Shown: positions 8,299 to 16,893, counted from the stretch's first letter. The stretch: 36,149 nt of DNA from Candidatus Parcubacteria bacterium (GCA_017991975.1 JAGOPM010000004.1:1-36149); one strand, 5' to 3'. The notes: generated from the sequence alone by a model not told the origin. Numbers and translations are program-made.

Positions 8299-9452
8299 AA
8301 AAGCTTGATTAGTTCTTGTTTTAAAGAATCAATGCTTATATTTTTGCGATAGAACAAAACCGCATTTTCTTTTTGTTGGCAGGGATAATTACTGGCAATT
8401 TTGGATATTTGATCTGCCATATTTGAGTATAACACAGCGCCAGTCAAAGAGCTATTAGGATTTTCTTCCCATAAAAGTAAGAATCTCGGGAATTTATAAA
8501 CTGGGCTTGTCTTTAAGTCTTTTATTATCAAGTTTAAATCGTTAAGTCCGGCTTTAGCGTCTAAAAAGTCGTTATATTTCAGCGTCATTATAGGAATATT
8601 GGCTTTGTTGTTTATATCTAAGCTTTCTATAGCCTTATTAAAAAGTTTTAGTTTTTTAATAATTGAGCTTTCTTCAGCTTGATTTCGTTCTGGGTTGCTT
8701 TCTTTCTTTTGATTTTCTGAATTAGTAGAATTTACGGAAGTTTCTTTTTTTTCTTCGCTTTTTTGGAGTGTTATTTTTTTATTAAGATAGTCTATTAATT
8801 TTTGGTTTTCTTCTTGGTCTTCTTGAGAGATGTTTGATGAATCGAAATGAATTACACTCTGATATAAGGCCTTTAAGGTTTCAGGTTCTTTTTTGAGCGA
8901 TTTATCAAAAGAGTTTAATAAAACTATCGCGATTTTTGCTAATGGGATTTTTTTGACTAAATTGACCTGCCCATATTTTTCATTTTCAAGACTGTTATCT
9001 ATGTTGATAATTGGTTTTTCATAGAAAAGTTTAAAATTTTGCTCTAAAAGTTCATCTAAGTCTGGAAGACGGGATATGCCTACTGTGATTACTGCGTCAA
9101 ATTCAGATTCATCTTTTGAACTTATTATTATATCTCCTTCTTCAATCGATCCAGATGACATTAAGAAATCAAGCTTTATGCAATCATCTTGCTTTTCATA
9201 AAATATTTCATCTATTTCTTTGCCTTGAGTATTAATGTTTATTGAAAATTTTTTTTGCGGATTTTCTGGAAATAAATTTCCCTGATATTGGTCCGGATTG
9301 ATTATTTTTGCATTTTTACCTAATTTCTTTAAACTGTAATAAAGCGCCAAACTTGTTTGGTATGCTTCATGATTGAACGAAGCAATAGGGAAAATAGCGA
9401 CATTCTGAGCGCTTTCCAAAATGTTTTTTGCTCTGTTTATTAGGTCAATCAT
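8286..9452 (-). CDS. DHH-phosphoesterase-like protein with lost catalytic motifs
   Basis: The fold resembles the DHH/NrnA-type phosphoesterases (nanoRNase/pAp phosphatase): an N-terminal VAIFPIASFNHEAYQTSLAL segment sits where DxDAxGS would be, DAVITVGISRLPDLDELL follows, and INIDNSLENEKYGQVNLV sits at the DHH motif. The metal-binding residues are gone: FNHEAYQTS replaces DxDAxGS, and DNS (from D152) replaces DHH. A Lys/Glu/Ser-rich linker (about 235-270) leads to a C-terminal domain that looks like the substrate-binding half. It is probably catalytically dead. The start is uncertain: an ATG at 9470 adds six residues, but MIDLINRAKN at 9452 looks more natural. It is co-transcribed with and overlaps pilB, which hints at a pilus-linked or structural role. 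The gene is sure; the family assignment is moderately so. Confidence 0.7.
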   Translation of the reverse strand: MIDLINRAKNILESAQNVAIFPIASFNHEAYQTSLALYYSLKKLGKNAKIINPDQYQGNLFPENPQKKFSININTQGKEIDEIFYEKQDDCIKLDFLMSSGSIEEGDIIISSKDESEFDAVITVGISRLPDLDELLEQNFKLFYEKPIINIDNSLENEKYGQVNLVKKIPLAKIAIVLLNSFDKSLKKEPETLKALYQSVIHFDSSNISQEDQEENQKLIDYLNKKITLQKSEEKKETSVNSTNSENQKKESNPERNQAEESSIIKKLKLFNKAIESLDINNKANIPIMTLKYNDFLDAKAGLNDLNLIIKDLKTSPVYKFPRFLLLWEENPNSSLTGAVLYSNMADQISKIASNYPCQQKENAVLFYRKNISIDSLKQELIKLLWMK

Positions 9453-9489
9453 TAACTCAAAATATAGCATTTACAATCAAAAGTCAAAC

Positions 9490-9924
9490 ATGGGAAAATC
9501 ATTTGATACGGACAATTTTTTACAAACTCAGGAGCTGGCTATAAACTTTTTACGCGATATAAAAAAGAGGGATAAGGCTCTTGTTTTGGCTTTGCAAGGC
9601 GACTTGGGAGGAGGAAAAACAACTTTTACAAAAGGGCTCGCCAAAGCTTGCCAAGTCAAGGAAGAAATTACAAGTCCGACTTTTGTCATTTTCAATAGAT
9701 ATAAAGCTTTTCATAAATTTAAAAATTTTTACCATTTTGATTGTTATAGACTTAATGGTTCAAAAGATGTCATAGATTTAGGATTTAAAGAGATAATTTC
9801 TAATCCTGATAACATCGTTGTTGTTGAATGGGCTGAAATTATAAAAGAAATTCTTCCTAAAGATTCGATTTTCATAAACTTTATTTTTGTTTCAGAAAAT
9901 AAGCGAAAAATAGAAATATCATAA
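9490..9924 (+). CDS. tsaE: tRNA threonylcarbamoyladenosine biosynthesis ATPase TsaE
   Basis: TsaE is the P-loop ATPase that works with TsaB and TsaD to make t6A37 in ANN-decoding tRNAs. The 144-residue product has Walker A GDLGGGKT (37-44), the family segment TSPTFVIFNRY, a YHFDCYRL block and VVEWAEII, all in the expected order. The open frame extends upstream to 9421, but that would overlap the divergent DHH-like gene; the ATG at 9490 gives the normal short N-terminus before MGKSFDTDNFLQTQELA. The stop is 4 bases before the exonuclease gene, so the two are likely co-transcribed. tsaB and tsaD are not in the window. Confidence 0.93.
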   Translation: MGKSFDTDNFLQTQELAINFLRDIKKRDKALVLALQGDLGGGKTTFTKGLAKACQVKEEITSPTFVIFNRYKAFHKFKNFYHFDCYRLNGSKDVIDLGFKEIISNPDNIVVVEWAEIIKEILPKDSIFINFIFVSENKRKIEIS

Positions 9925-9928
9925 TAAA

Positions 9929-10792
9929 ATGAAAGAAAAATTTTTAGTCATAGACGCTAATTCGTTAATCCATAGGGGATATCATGCATTGCCTCCTCTT
10001 TCTAATTCTAAAGGTCAACCGCTCAATGGAGTTTATGGTTTTTTTATGATTTTTCTAAAGGCAATAAATATTTTTAAACCTAAATATGTCTGCGCTTGTT
10101 TTGATTTTCCAGCGAAAAATTTTAGGCATGATGATTATGCCGATTATAAAGCAAAGAGGAAAAAAGCTCCCGATGATTTATATCTCCAAATCCCTTTAGT
10201 CAAAGATGCATTGAAGAATATGGGTATAAAAATTTATGAACAGCAAGGATTTGAAGCTGATGATTTGATAGCTACCGCTGTTGTTCAAAGCCAAGAATTG
10301 CAAAGGATAATTTTAAGCGGTGATATGGATAATGCTCAATTGGTTAAAGATGATGTCCAGATTTACGGATGGGGGAAAAATATAAAAGATAATGTTATTT
10401 ATGATTCAAAAAGAGTTTTTGATCATTTTAAAGTGAATCCAGAACAAGTAGTTGATTATAAGGCATTAGTTGGAGACGCGTCTGATAATATTCCTGGAGG
10501 AGAGGGGATAGGAAAAAAAACAGCAGTAGAACTTCTTTCAAAATATAAAGGGGTTCACGAGATATTTGAGCAGATAGAATCAGGCAATGCTTGGGATATG
10601 CAGGAAAAAATGAAAGCAAAACTTTTAGCCACAAAAGATAGAATATTTTTGTCTTATAAATTGGCGCTGACAAAAACTGATGTTTTTAAGCTTGATGTCA
10701 GCGAATGTCTTTGGGATTCTTATGACAGAAATGCTGCTAAGCAAATATTTTTAGAATTTGAGTTTAAAAGTTTAATTGACAGGCTTCCTTGA
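9929..10792 (+). CDS. Stand-alone 5'-3' exonuclease (PolA N-terminal / flap endonuclease family)
   Basis: The 287-residue protein corresponds to the 5' nuclease domain of DNA polymerase I, with no polymerase domain attached. Visible are VIDANSLIHRGYHALPPL (metal-binding Asp), CFDFPAKNFRHDDYADYKAKR, GFEADDLIATAV, ILSGDMDNAQLV, and LVGDASDNIPGGEGIGKKTA, the helix-hairpin-helix segment. The acidic residues and the helical-arch region are all present, so it should be active. It would remove RNA primers or flaps during lagging-strand maturation. It lies 4 bases after tsaE and about 60 before the sensor gene, which has its own promoter. Separate exonucleases occur in lineages where polA is split or lost; the rest of the genome would be needed to know which applies. 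Confidence 0.92.
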   Translation: MKEKFLVIDANSLIHRGYHALPPLSNSKGQPLNGVYGFFMIFLKAINIFKPKYVCACFDFPAKNFRHDDYADYKAKRKKAPDDLYLQIPLVKDALKNMGIKIYEQQGFEADDLIATAVVQSQELQRIILSGDMDNAQLVKDDVQIYGWGKNIKDNVIYDSKRVFDHFKVNPEQVVDYKALVGDASDNIPGGEGIGKKTAVELLSKYKGVHEIFEQIESGNAWDMQEKMKAKLLATKDRIFLSYKLALTKTDVFKLDVSECLWDSYDRNAAKQIFLEFEFKSLIDRLP

Positions 10793-10821
10793 TTTCAATT
10801 CATGCCTCTTTATGCTAAAAT
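10793..10821 (+). promoter_or_regulatory. Probable promoter of the sensor/kinase operon
   Basis: An extended -10, TGC-TAAAAT (10813-10821), lies 32 bases before the start of the 7TM-coiled-coil gene. The -35 region at 17-base spacing is TTTCAA, a weak match. The extended -10 compensates, but the call is only moderate. Confidence 0.45.
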
Positions 10822-10853
10822 AAATAAAACCATTTCATTTTTTTGATTCTAAA

Positions 10854-12038
10854 ATGGATTTTATTTTGATTAACAAGATTATAGTCGTTTTTTTAAACCT
10901 GCTTGGATTTTTTTTCGGCATATTGGGGTTTTTTGCCAATAGAAACCAGAAGCAAAATGGATTTTTTTTCTGGATGGCATTAACAGCTTTAGGTGTTATC
11001 GACTCGGCATTTATTTCTTTTTTTTCTAAATCACTTTTCTCTTTTTCTCCTGAAACTCAGGCGGCTTTTGCTATAGGATCTTATAGGGCTTTTTGGGTTT
11101 GTGTTTGCTTGTTTTTTATTTTCCTTTATTTTTTTGCTATTCATTTCCCAAAAACAGGAAGAGATATAAACGCTTTTCATTGGATACACAGTCTAATATG
11201 GCTTTCGTGGATAATAGTGGCTTTTACTAATTTTTTATTAGTCGGAATTCAAGAAGTTGGCGAATATACAGCGATTAAGCTTGGGAGCATCCAGATAGTC
11301 GCATTTTTTACAGTTGCTTTTTCGATTTTCTATGTTTTGTATTTAATGATTTCAAAATATAATTTTTTGCAGGAAGACGACAAGGGTAGGGCGCAATTTT
11401 TCTTTTTTGGAATGGCCGTATCACTAATTTTATTTTTGCTTTTATCAGTAGCGCTTCCATTATTCGATTCGGAATATTTTGTGAAAACTTATCTCTGGGG
11501 GATCTACTCTTTGATATTCTTTGTGATTTTGACATCTTTGGCTTTATTTCAAAAAAATGCTTTGGGAACTAAATCAATTTTTACTCAACTGATGGTTGTT
11601 ATTATTGGTTTATCTCTTTTTATCGCTCCTTTTTTTGTTGAGATTCTTTGGCTTAGGATAATTTATATTTTAATATTTTTATTTTTTATGGTTTTTGGCT
11701 CTTTTTTGATAAGAGATACCACCAAAGAGGCCATGCAAAAAATAATGCTTCAGAGCGAAGTGCAGAACAGGATTAGGGAATTGGAAGATGTTAAAAAAAG
11801 ATTAGAAGAAAACAAGGCAGTCCTTGAGATAAGAATTCAAGCTAGGACCAAAGCTTTGAAAGATCTTGCCAATAATTTGGAAAGCCAAGTTCAGCAGAGA
11901 ACAAAAGAACTGGAAAAAAAGGTCCAAGAGTTGGAGCGAGCCAATCAATTAATGGTAGATAGAGAGTTGGCGATGGCTGAATTGAAGAAAGAATCCGAAT
12001 CATTGAAGGAAAAAATAAAACAGCAAGGAAATGTTTGA
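10854..12038 (+). CDS. Multi-pass membrane sensor with C-terminal coiled coil, no kinase domain
   Basis: The N-terminal 280 or so residues contain about eight hydrophobic segments, resembling the 7TM-type sensor modules that precede kinases or cyclases. From about residue 285 a long charged coiled coil runs to the end (QARTKALKDLANNLESQVQQ, then QRTKELEKKVQELERANQL), ending LKEKIKQQGNV. This linker type normally continues into a histidine kinase or other output domain, but here the frame stops. The histidine kinase gene begins inside the last codons (8-base overlap, ATGTTTGA), so the two are translationally coupled and probably form one signalling complex. The ligand is unknown. It could instead be a scaffold that pairs with the coiled coil in the kinase. 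Confidence 0.8.
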   Translation: MDFILINKIIVVFLNLLGFFFGILGFFANRNQKQNGFFFWMALTALGVIDSAFISFFSKSLFSFSPETQAAFAIGSYRAFWVCVCLFFIFLYFFAIHFPKTGRDINAFHWIHSLIWLSWIIVAFTNFLLVGIQEVGEYTAIKLGSIQIVAFFTVAFSIFYVLYLMISKYNFLQEDDKGRAQFFFFGMAVSLILFLLLSVALPLFDSEYFVKTYLWGIYSLIFFVILTSLALFQKNALGTKSIFTQLMVVIIGLSLFIAPFFVEILWLRIIYILIFLFFMVFGSFLIRDTTKEAMQKIMLQSEVQNRIRELEDVKKRLEENKAVLEIRIQARTKALKDLANNLESQVQQRTKELEKKVQELERANQLMVDRELAMAELKKESESLKEKIKQQGNV

Positions 12039-13983
12039 AACAATTAAACAAAAAATATCTTTTTTTATTTTTTTTATCTTGATATCGATTTTCGCAGGAT
12101 CATTTTTGATAAGTTATAATTTTATAGAATCAGGCCAGAAAGAGATTCAAAATGATGAATTATCCGGATATGTTGATGTCTCGAGCAGACTTTTTATTTC
12201 TTATTTTGAAAAATATTATGAATTAGACAGACCGAAATTCAAAGAGTCTGTTCAAAAACTTGTTTATTCCAATCAAATTATAAAATCAATCAAGCTGGTC
12301 AATATAAATGGGGAGGTCATTTTTGATACTAATGATGCCGATAATCAATTAAGACCTCAGATAAGCGATCAGAAATTAATAGAAGATATCAGAAAATCTG
12401 AATCAAGTATTGAGTATTCAGATCAAAAGCAGAGAAACATTTCTTATGTCGTTTATCCGATTTTAAAAGAATTCGGGTTGCATGAGCAGACATTGATTTA
12501 TGAAATTTATTATAAGAATTATTCAGATCAGCTTTATTCGGTTTTAGACAATTCATTTCTCTATGTCGCTTCTTTTTATTTAGCAGTATTTTTATTCGCC
12601 ATTTTTGGAATTTATTTTGTTTTGTATCCTTTGACTGTTTTGGAAAAAGGAGTGAAGGTAATCAACCAAGGAAATTTGGATTACAAGATAAAAATAGATC
12701 AAGAAGGAGATATAAAGAATATCGCGTTAGCTTTTAATAGAATAGCGTATAATTTAAAATATTCTTTGCAACGATCAGAGAAAATGAGTTTGTTGGAAAA
12801 AGAACTTCAAGAAGGAAGGGCGGAATTAGATAGACGTTTTAAAGATTTGCAAACAAAAACACAAAGATTAGAAGAATTGAGAGCTGCATTGCTTAATCTT
12901 ACAGAAGACGCCAATTTTGCGAAGACTGAAGCAGTGAAGGAAAGGGACAAGACAATGGCGATTATTAATAATTTTGCAGATGGAATTATCACTTTGGATA
13001 AAAATAATGCCATAAGCCTTATCAATCCTTTAGCTGAAGAACTACTTGGAATAAAATATTCAGATATTTCAGGACATAAACTTGATGAATTGGTTAAAAA
13101 CAACATGGAGATAGGAATCTTAATGTCTATAATCGGAAAAATAGACAAAGAAATCTATAGAGAGGAATTGCCTTTAAAAGAAAATCAGGTGTTAGAGGTG
13201 TCGGTAGTATTTGTTAAAAAAGATAATAATGAAATAAGCGAGAAGCTTGTAGTTATTCATGATATAACAAGAGAGAAGATGGTTGATCAGACGAAATCAG
13301 AATTTATTTCGATTGCTGCCCATCAGCTAAGAACTCCCTTGTCGGCGATTAAATGGATATTCGGAATGATGAGAGATGGCGATTGGGGAGAGATTTCTAA
13401 AGAGCAAAAGGAATATCTTCATAAGGGATATATCTCTACAGAAAGGCTTATTAAAGTAGTAAATGATTTGCTCAATGTTTCAAGAATAGAACAAGGCAGA
13501 TTTGTAGCTAATCAATCTCAAGAAGATATTCAAGCAATAATGAAAGAATTATTTTCTCAATATCAGGGACTGGCTGAAGAAAGGAAAATATCGCTTGTAT
13601 TCAATGATTACCCAGGACAACTTCCAAAAGTTTTTGTAGATAAAGAAAAAATAAAAATATCCATTGAAAATTTAGTTGAAAATGCCATCAATTATACTCC
13701 TAAGAACGGAACGGTCACATTGGCGTTGTCAAAAGATACAAATAATAATATTTTGATTTCCGTTAAAGATACTGGAATTGGAATTCCAAAAGATCAGCAA
13801 GAAAGGATATTTACTAAATTTTTCAGGAGCGGCAATGCTTTGCGCGTTCAGACAGAAGGTTCTGGAATGGGGCTTTTTGTCTCTAAAAATATTGTTGAAA
13901 GCCATAAAGGGAAGATTTGGTTTGAGTCGGCCGAGGGACAGGGGACTACTTTCTTCATTTCATTGCCATCTTTACAAGGTTAA
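12031..13983 (+). CDS. Membrane-bound sensor histidine kinase (HAMP-PAS-HisKA-HATPase)
   Basis: The 650 residues show two membrane helices (about 10-30 and 178-203) flanking an extracytoplasmic sensing domain of about 145 residues. A HAMP domain (EKGVKVINQGNLDYKI and on) follows, then a coiled coil (about 255-300) and a PAS domain (NNFADGIITLDKNNAISLIN). The HisKA dimerisation domain carries phospho-acceptor H431 in IAAHQLRTPLSAIKW. The ATPase has an N box (N551 in ENAINYTP), G1 (DTGIGIP) and G2 (GSGMGLFVSK). All catalytic motifs are intact. It is preceded by the coupled 7TM-coiled-coil gene and followed 50 bases later by two receiver-only regulators, its likely phosphorylation targets. The stimulus is unknown. 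The kinase call is firm; the circuit is inferred from neighbourhood. Confidence 0.95.
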   Translation: MFETIKQKISFFIFFILISIFAGSFLISYNFIESGQKEIQNDELSGYVDVSSRLFISYFEKYYELDRPKFKESVQKLVYSNQIIKSIKLVNINGEVIFDTNDADNQLRPQISDQKLIEDIRKSESSIEYSDQKQRNISYVVYPILKEFGLHEQTLIYEIYYKNYSDQLYSVLDNSFLYVASFYLAVFLFAIFGIYFVLYPLTVLEKGVKVINQGNLDYKIKIDQEGDIKNIALAFNRIAYNLKYSLQRSEKMSLLEKELQEGRAELDRRFKDLQTKTQRLEELRAALLNLTEDANFAKTEAVKERDKTMAIINNFADGIITLDKNNAISLINPLAEELLGIKYSDISGHKLDELVKNNMEIGILMSIIGKIDKEIYREELPLKENQVLEVSVVFVKKDNNEISEKLVVIHDITREKMVDQTKSEFISIAAHQLRTPLSAIKWIFGMMRDGDWGEISKEQKEYLHKGYISTERLIKVVNDLLNVSRIEQGRFVANQSQEDIQAIMKELFSQYQGLAEERKISLVFNDYPGQLPKVFVDKEKIKISIENLVENAINYTPKNGTVTLALSKDTNNNILISVKDTGIGIPKDQQERIFTKFFRSGNALRVQTEGSGMGLFVSKNIVESHKGKIWFESAEGQGTTFFISLPSLQG

Positions 13984-13992
13984 AAGTCAGTG

Positions 13993-14021
13993 TTTACTTT
14001 TTATAGCTAATAAACTAAAAT
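13993..14021 (+). promoter_or_regulatory. Possible internal promoter for the two receivers
   Basis: TTTACT (13993-13998), 17 bases, TAAAAT (14016-14021), in the 52-base gap between the kinase stop and the first receiver gene. It would let the receivers and mutM/holA be transcribed independently of the kinase. Confidence 0.4.
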
Positions 14022-14035
14022 ATTAATAAGTTGAT

Positions 14036-14410
14036 ATGGCAAAGAAAATTCTTTTGATAGAAGATGATACGCTTTTGTTAGATTTAGTTCAAAATAAATT
14101 AAAAGAATACGGTTATGATGTATTAGGAAAGCAGAGCGGAGAAGATGGTCTTGAGGTTATAGCAGAATTTTTTCCGGATTTGATATTGCTTGATATGCTT
14201 CTCCCGGGGATAGACGGGATTCAGACTTTAGAGCAGATAAAGAAAAATCCAAAATCGACAGAAATTCCTGTAATAATTATTTCTAATTCAGGACAACCTG
14301 TAGAACTTGGAAGAGCTGAGCAATTAGGGGCCAGAGATTGGTTGATAAAGGTTGATTTTGATTTAGATGAATTAATAGATAAAATAATAAAACAAATAGG
14401 TAAACCATAA
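14036..14410 (+). CDS. Single-domain (CheY-like) response regulator 1
   Basis: The 124-residue receiver domain has no output domain. The acidic pocket is E9/D10/D11, the phospho-acceptor is D53 in LILLDMLLPG, the switch Ser is S83 in IIISNSG, and the conserved Lys is K105 in DWLIK, so it should be phosphorylatable. It follows the histidine kinase and lies 5 bases before a second receiver with which it shares the unusual SN-x-GQ segment after the switch residue. Without a DNA-binding domain it must act through protein contact or phospho-relay, for example on a motor, pilus or scaffold. The target is unknown. Confidence 0.93.
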   Translation: MAKKILLIEDDTLLLDLVQNKLKEYGYDVLGKQSGEDGLEVIAEFFPDLILLDMLLPGIDGIQTLEQIKKNPKSTEIPVIIISNSGQPVELGRAEQLGARDWLIKVDFDLDELIDKIIKQIGKP

Positions 14411-14415
14411 TTACT

Positions 14416-14787
14416 ATGCCTAAAAAAGTTCTTATTGTTGAAGATGACAGCTTTTTAAGAGAGCTGATAGTGAAAAAACTCCTCAATGAAGGGTTTGAGG
14501 TTGTTGCTGCTGTTGATGGAGAAGACGGATTGAAAAAATCAAAAGAAGAAAAGAACATTGATATAATGCTTCTTGATTTGATATTGCCAGGAATTGACGG
14601 ATTTGAAGTTCTCACTAAAATAAAGGCAGATCCTGCAACTAATTACATACCAGTCGTCATTCTTTCAAATTTAGGTCAGAAAGAAGACATTGAGAAAGGA
14701 TTAAAGCTCGGGGCAAAAGACTTCTTAATTAAGGCGCATTTTGTGCCAGGAGAAATAATCGCCAAAATAAAAGAAATAATAAAATAA
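14416..14787 (+). CDS. Single-domain (CheY-like) response regulator 2
   Basis: This second receiver-only protein has 123 residues. The acidic pair is D10/D11, the phospho-acceptor is D54 in MLLDLILPG, the switch Ser is S84 in VILSNLGQ, and the Lys is K106 in DFLIK. It probably arose by tandem duplication of its upstream neighbour, since the spacing of motifs and the SNxGQ segment match. The stop codon overlaps the mutM start (TAATG), so it is coupled to a DNA-repair operon by position, probably without functional meaning. As with the first receiver there is no output domain; a competing phosphate sink or a second target of the upstream kinase are both possible. Confidence 0.93.
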   Translation: MPKKVLIVEDDSFLRELIVKKLLNEGFEVVAAVDGEDGLKKSKEEKNIDIMLLDLILPGIDGFEVLTKIKADPATNYIPVVILSNLGQKEDIEKGLKLGAKDFLIKAHFVPGEIIAKIKEIIK

Positions 14788-15653
14788 TGCCGGAACTTCC
14801 AGAAGTTCAAACAATTGTATCTCAATTAAAAACAAAGGTCCTAAAAAGGACCTTTGTTGATTGTTGGACAGACACTCCCAAACTTTTAAAGGGCATAAGT
14901 TTTGATATCTTTAAAAAGAAAATATCAAAAAAAAGGATAAAAAATATTTGGCGTAGAGGGAAGAATATTTTGTTTGAATTAAGCGATGGATTATTTATGC
15001 TCATTCATCAAAAAATGACAGGCCATTTGATGCTGGGAAAATGGGAGAAAAAAAACGGTTTTTGGATTCCAAAAACAGACGGGCCTTTTGCTAAAGATAA
15101 GGCCAATAAATATATTCGTTTTATTTTTTTCTTGGACAATGGCCAAATGTTGGCTTTTTCAGATTTGAGAAAGTTTGGAAAGATTAGATTAGGGGATTCT
15201 GCGGATTTTTCAGAACTTGCAAAAATGGGTCCTGAACCGTTAGATCAAAATTTTAAATTCAGTGATTTTTTGAAAGCGATTTCCAAAAAGAAAAATGGCA
15301 GGATAAAACAAGTTTTGATGGATCAAGACGTAATTGCCGGAATAGGGAATATTTATTCAGATGAAATACTTTGGCGCGCAAAAGTCCAACCTTTCAAGAA
15401 AATTAGCGGATTGAATGATAAAGAAAAGAAAGATATTTTTAAATTTATCAAATCAGTTTTGAAAGATGCTGTTGACTTGAAAGGGGAGAGCTTTTCAGAT
15501 TATCGCGACCTTTTTGGAGAAAAGGGGAACTTTGATAAAATAAGGAAAGTATATAAAAGACAGGGTGAATTGTGTTCGAAGTGTAAAACTGAGATAATAA
15601 AGAAAAAAATAGGATCGCGATCGACATGCTTTTGCCCTAATTGTCAAAAATAA
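14787..15653 (+). CDS. mutM: Formamidopyrimidine-DNA glycosylase (Fpg/MutM)
   Basis: This base-excision repair enzyme removes 8-oxoguanine and ring-opened purines and cleaves the abasic site. The 288-residue protein starts MPELPEV, so after methionine removal the catalytic Pro and Glu are in place. QKMTGHLML, DQDVIAGIGNIYSDEILW (the helix-two-turn-helix) and a C-terminal zinc finger with four cysteines (CSKC and CFCPNC) are all present, including the RST segment before the last Cys pair. Length is normal. Its ATG overlaps the stop of the second receiver by one base and holA starts 1 base after its stop, so the three are read together. Confidence 0.96.
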   Translation: MPELPEVQTIVSQLKTKVLKRTFVDCWTDTPKLLKGISFDIFKKKISKKRIKNIWRRGKNILFELSDGLFMLIHQKMTGHLMLGKWEKKNGFWIPKTDGPFAKDKANKYIRFIFFLDNGQMLAFSDLRKFGKIRLGDSADFSELAKMGPEPLDQNFKFSDFLKAISKKKNGRIKQVLMDQDVIAGIGNIYSDEILWRAKVQPFKKISGLNDKEKKDIFKFIKSVLKDAVDLKGESFSDYRDLFGEKGNFDKIRKVYKRQGELCSKCKTEIIKKKIGSRSTCFCPNCQK

Positions 15654-15654
15654 G

Positions 15655-16605
15655 ATGATAAGCTTTATTTGCGGGCCGGATTCTTTCCGGGCGCATAAGA
15701 AACTAAAAGAAATGATAGACCAGGCCAAGTTAGATAACTTGCCGGTTGATTTTTTTGATTTTTCAGAAAAAGAGTGGAATTATAATGAATTTAAAAGCGA
15801 GCAAAATAATTTCTCGCTTTTTGAAGAAAAAAAAGCTTTTGTCATAAGGAATCTTTTTTCAGAAGGAAGCCTTGAATTCTGCGATCAATTCGAAATTGAT
15901 TTTGACAAGCATATAAAATCAGATGATAAAATAATTTTTTATGACTCAGTCAGTCTTGATTCTGTCCCTAAAAAATTTGGGAAAGTATTATTAGATTCTC
16001 TGGCCAGTAAGTCTGAATTATTCTTTTTTGATTTAATGAATCCAGCAATGGTGCGCAATTGGATTGAAAAAGAATGTCAAAGCTATGAAAAAGAAATAGA
16101 ACCAATGGCAAGAGAGGCTTTATTTAATTATTTTGGCAATGATTTATGGCAATTGGAAAATGAAATTTTAAAACTCTCAAATTATTCTCAAGAAAAAATC
16201 GTCCTTGCTGATATTAAAAAAATTTGTCGACCAATCGAGAATCTTGATATTTTTAAAACAATTGAAGCAATAGCTAAAAAAGAAAAACCCCATGCCCTTA
16301 ATTTGGTATACAAGCATTTGAGATCAGGCGAAAGCCCGTTTTATATAATTTCGATGTTAAGCGATACTTTTAAAAAGATGATAGCGGTTAAAGAGCTGGC
16401 TGATTCTAAATGCGATTATCGAAATATCGCAAAAATTACAGGCTATCATCCTTTTGTGCTTTCAAAAATTTACGCTCAGGCTCAGGAATTCGACCTTCAA
16501 GATTTGAAAAAGATCTACAATAAGATTTTTAAAGCTGATTTTGACATGAAAACAGGGCGCGTAGAGCCCCCTGTTGCTTTAGATCTTTTGATAATAAATA
16601 TTTGA
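15655..16605 (+). CDS. holA: DNA polymerase III delta subunit (clamp-loader)
   Basis: The delta subunit is the clamp-loader component that opens the beta clamp. The 316 residues begin MISFICGPDSFRAHKKL, the degenerate P-loop region typical of HolA, and follow the family pattern with LFEEKKAFVIRNLF, ENEILKLSNYS and a C-terminal helical collar domain including SGESPFYIISMLSDTFKKM and a DFDMKTGR segment near the end. There is no functional Walker A, as expected for delta. It is convergent with rpsT with only 2 bases between stops and no terminator hairpin, so the transcripts must overlap. The sequence is divergent but the layout is diagnostic. Confidence 0.88.
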   Translation: MISFICGPDSFRAHKKLKEMIDQAKLDNLPVDFFDFSEKEWNYNEFKSEQNNFSLFEEKKAFVIRNLFSEGSLEFCDQFEIDFDKHIKSDDKIIFYDSVSLDSVPKKFGKVLLDSLASKSELFFFDLMNPAMVRNWIEKECQSYEKEIEPMAREALFNYFGNDLWQLENEILKLSNYSQEKIVLADIKKICRPIENLDIFKTIEAIAKKEKPHALNLVYKHLRSGESPFYIISMLSDTFKKMIAVKELADSKCDYRNIAKITGYHPFVLSKIYAQAQEFDLQDLKKIYNKIFKADFDMKTGRVEPPVALDLLIINI

Positions 16606-16607
16606 GA

Positions 16608-16862
16608 TTATTTGACTAATTTGGCCAATCTTGATTTTCTTCTCGCTGCTGTATTTTTCTTTAAAATATTGACTTTATTAGCTTTATCTATTGCTTTATA
16701 AATAGCTGGAAGAAGTTTTTTAGCTTCATCAATCTTGTTTGAAGACACCAATTTTTGGATTTTTTTAGTCAAATCCTTGATTTCTCTGTTTTTTCTGAGA
16801 TTGTTCAAAGCTCTTTTTTTGCTTTGTTTTAAAGCCTTTTGGGCTGATTTTTTTATAGGCAT
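16608..16862 (-). CDS. rpsT: 30S ribosomal protein S20
   Basis: The 84-residue, very basic protein begins MPIKKSAQKALKQSKKR and has the S20 helical pattern with NKVNILKKNTAARRKSRLAKL near the C-terminus. S20 binds 16S rRNA early in 30S assembly. Length and conserved residues are normal. It is transcribed divergently from ruvA across 79 bases; on the - strand a TTGAAA lies upstream with a -10-like TATCAA at 16-base spacing. The stop nearly abuts that of holA on the opposite strand. Confidence 0.96.
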   Translation of the reverse strand: MPIKKSAQKALKQSKKRALNNLRKNREIKDLTKKIQKLVSSNKIDEAKKLLPAIYKAIDKANKVNILKKNTAARRKSRLAKLVK

Positions 16863-16893
16863 ATCTTAAAATTGATAACTATTAATAGCATAC

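Noticed and set aside
9421-9489. An upstream extension of tsaE starting at 9421
   Set aside because: It would overlap the divergent DHH-like gene, and the added residues do not resemble TsaE; the ATG at 9490 gives the normal N-terminus.
10776-10781. TTGACA at the end of the exonuclease gene as a -35 for the sensor operon
   Set aside because: The nearest good -10 (10816-10821) is 34 bases away, far outside the 16-18 base range.
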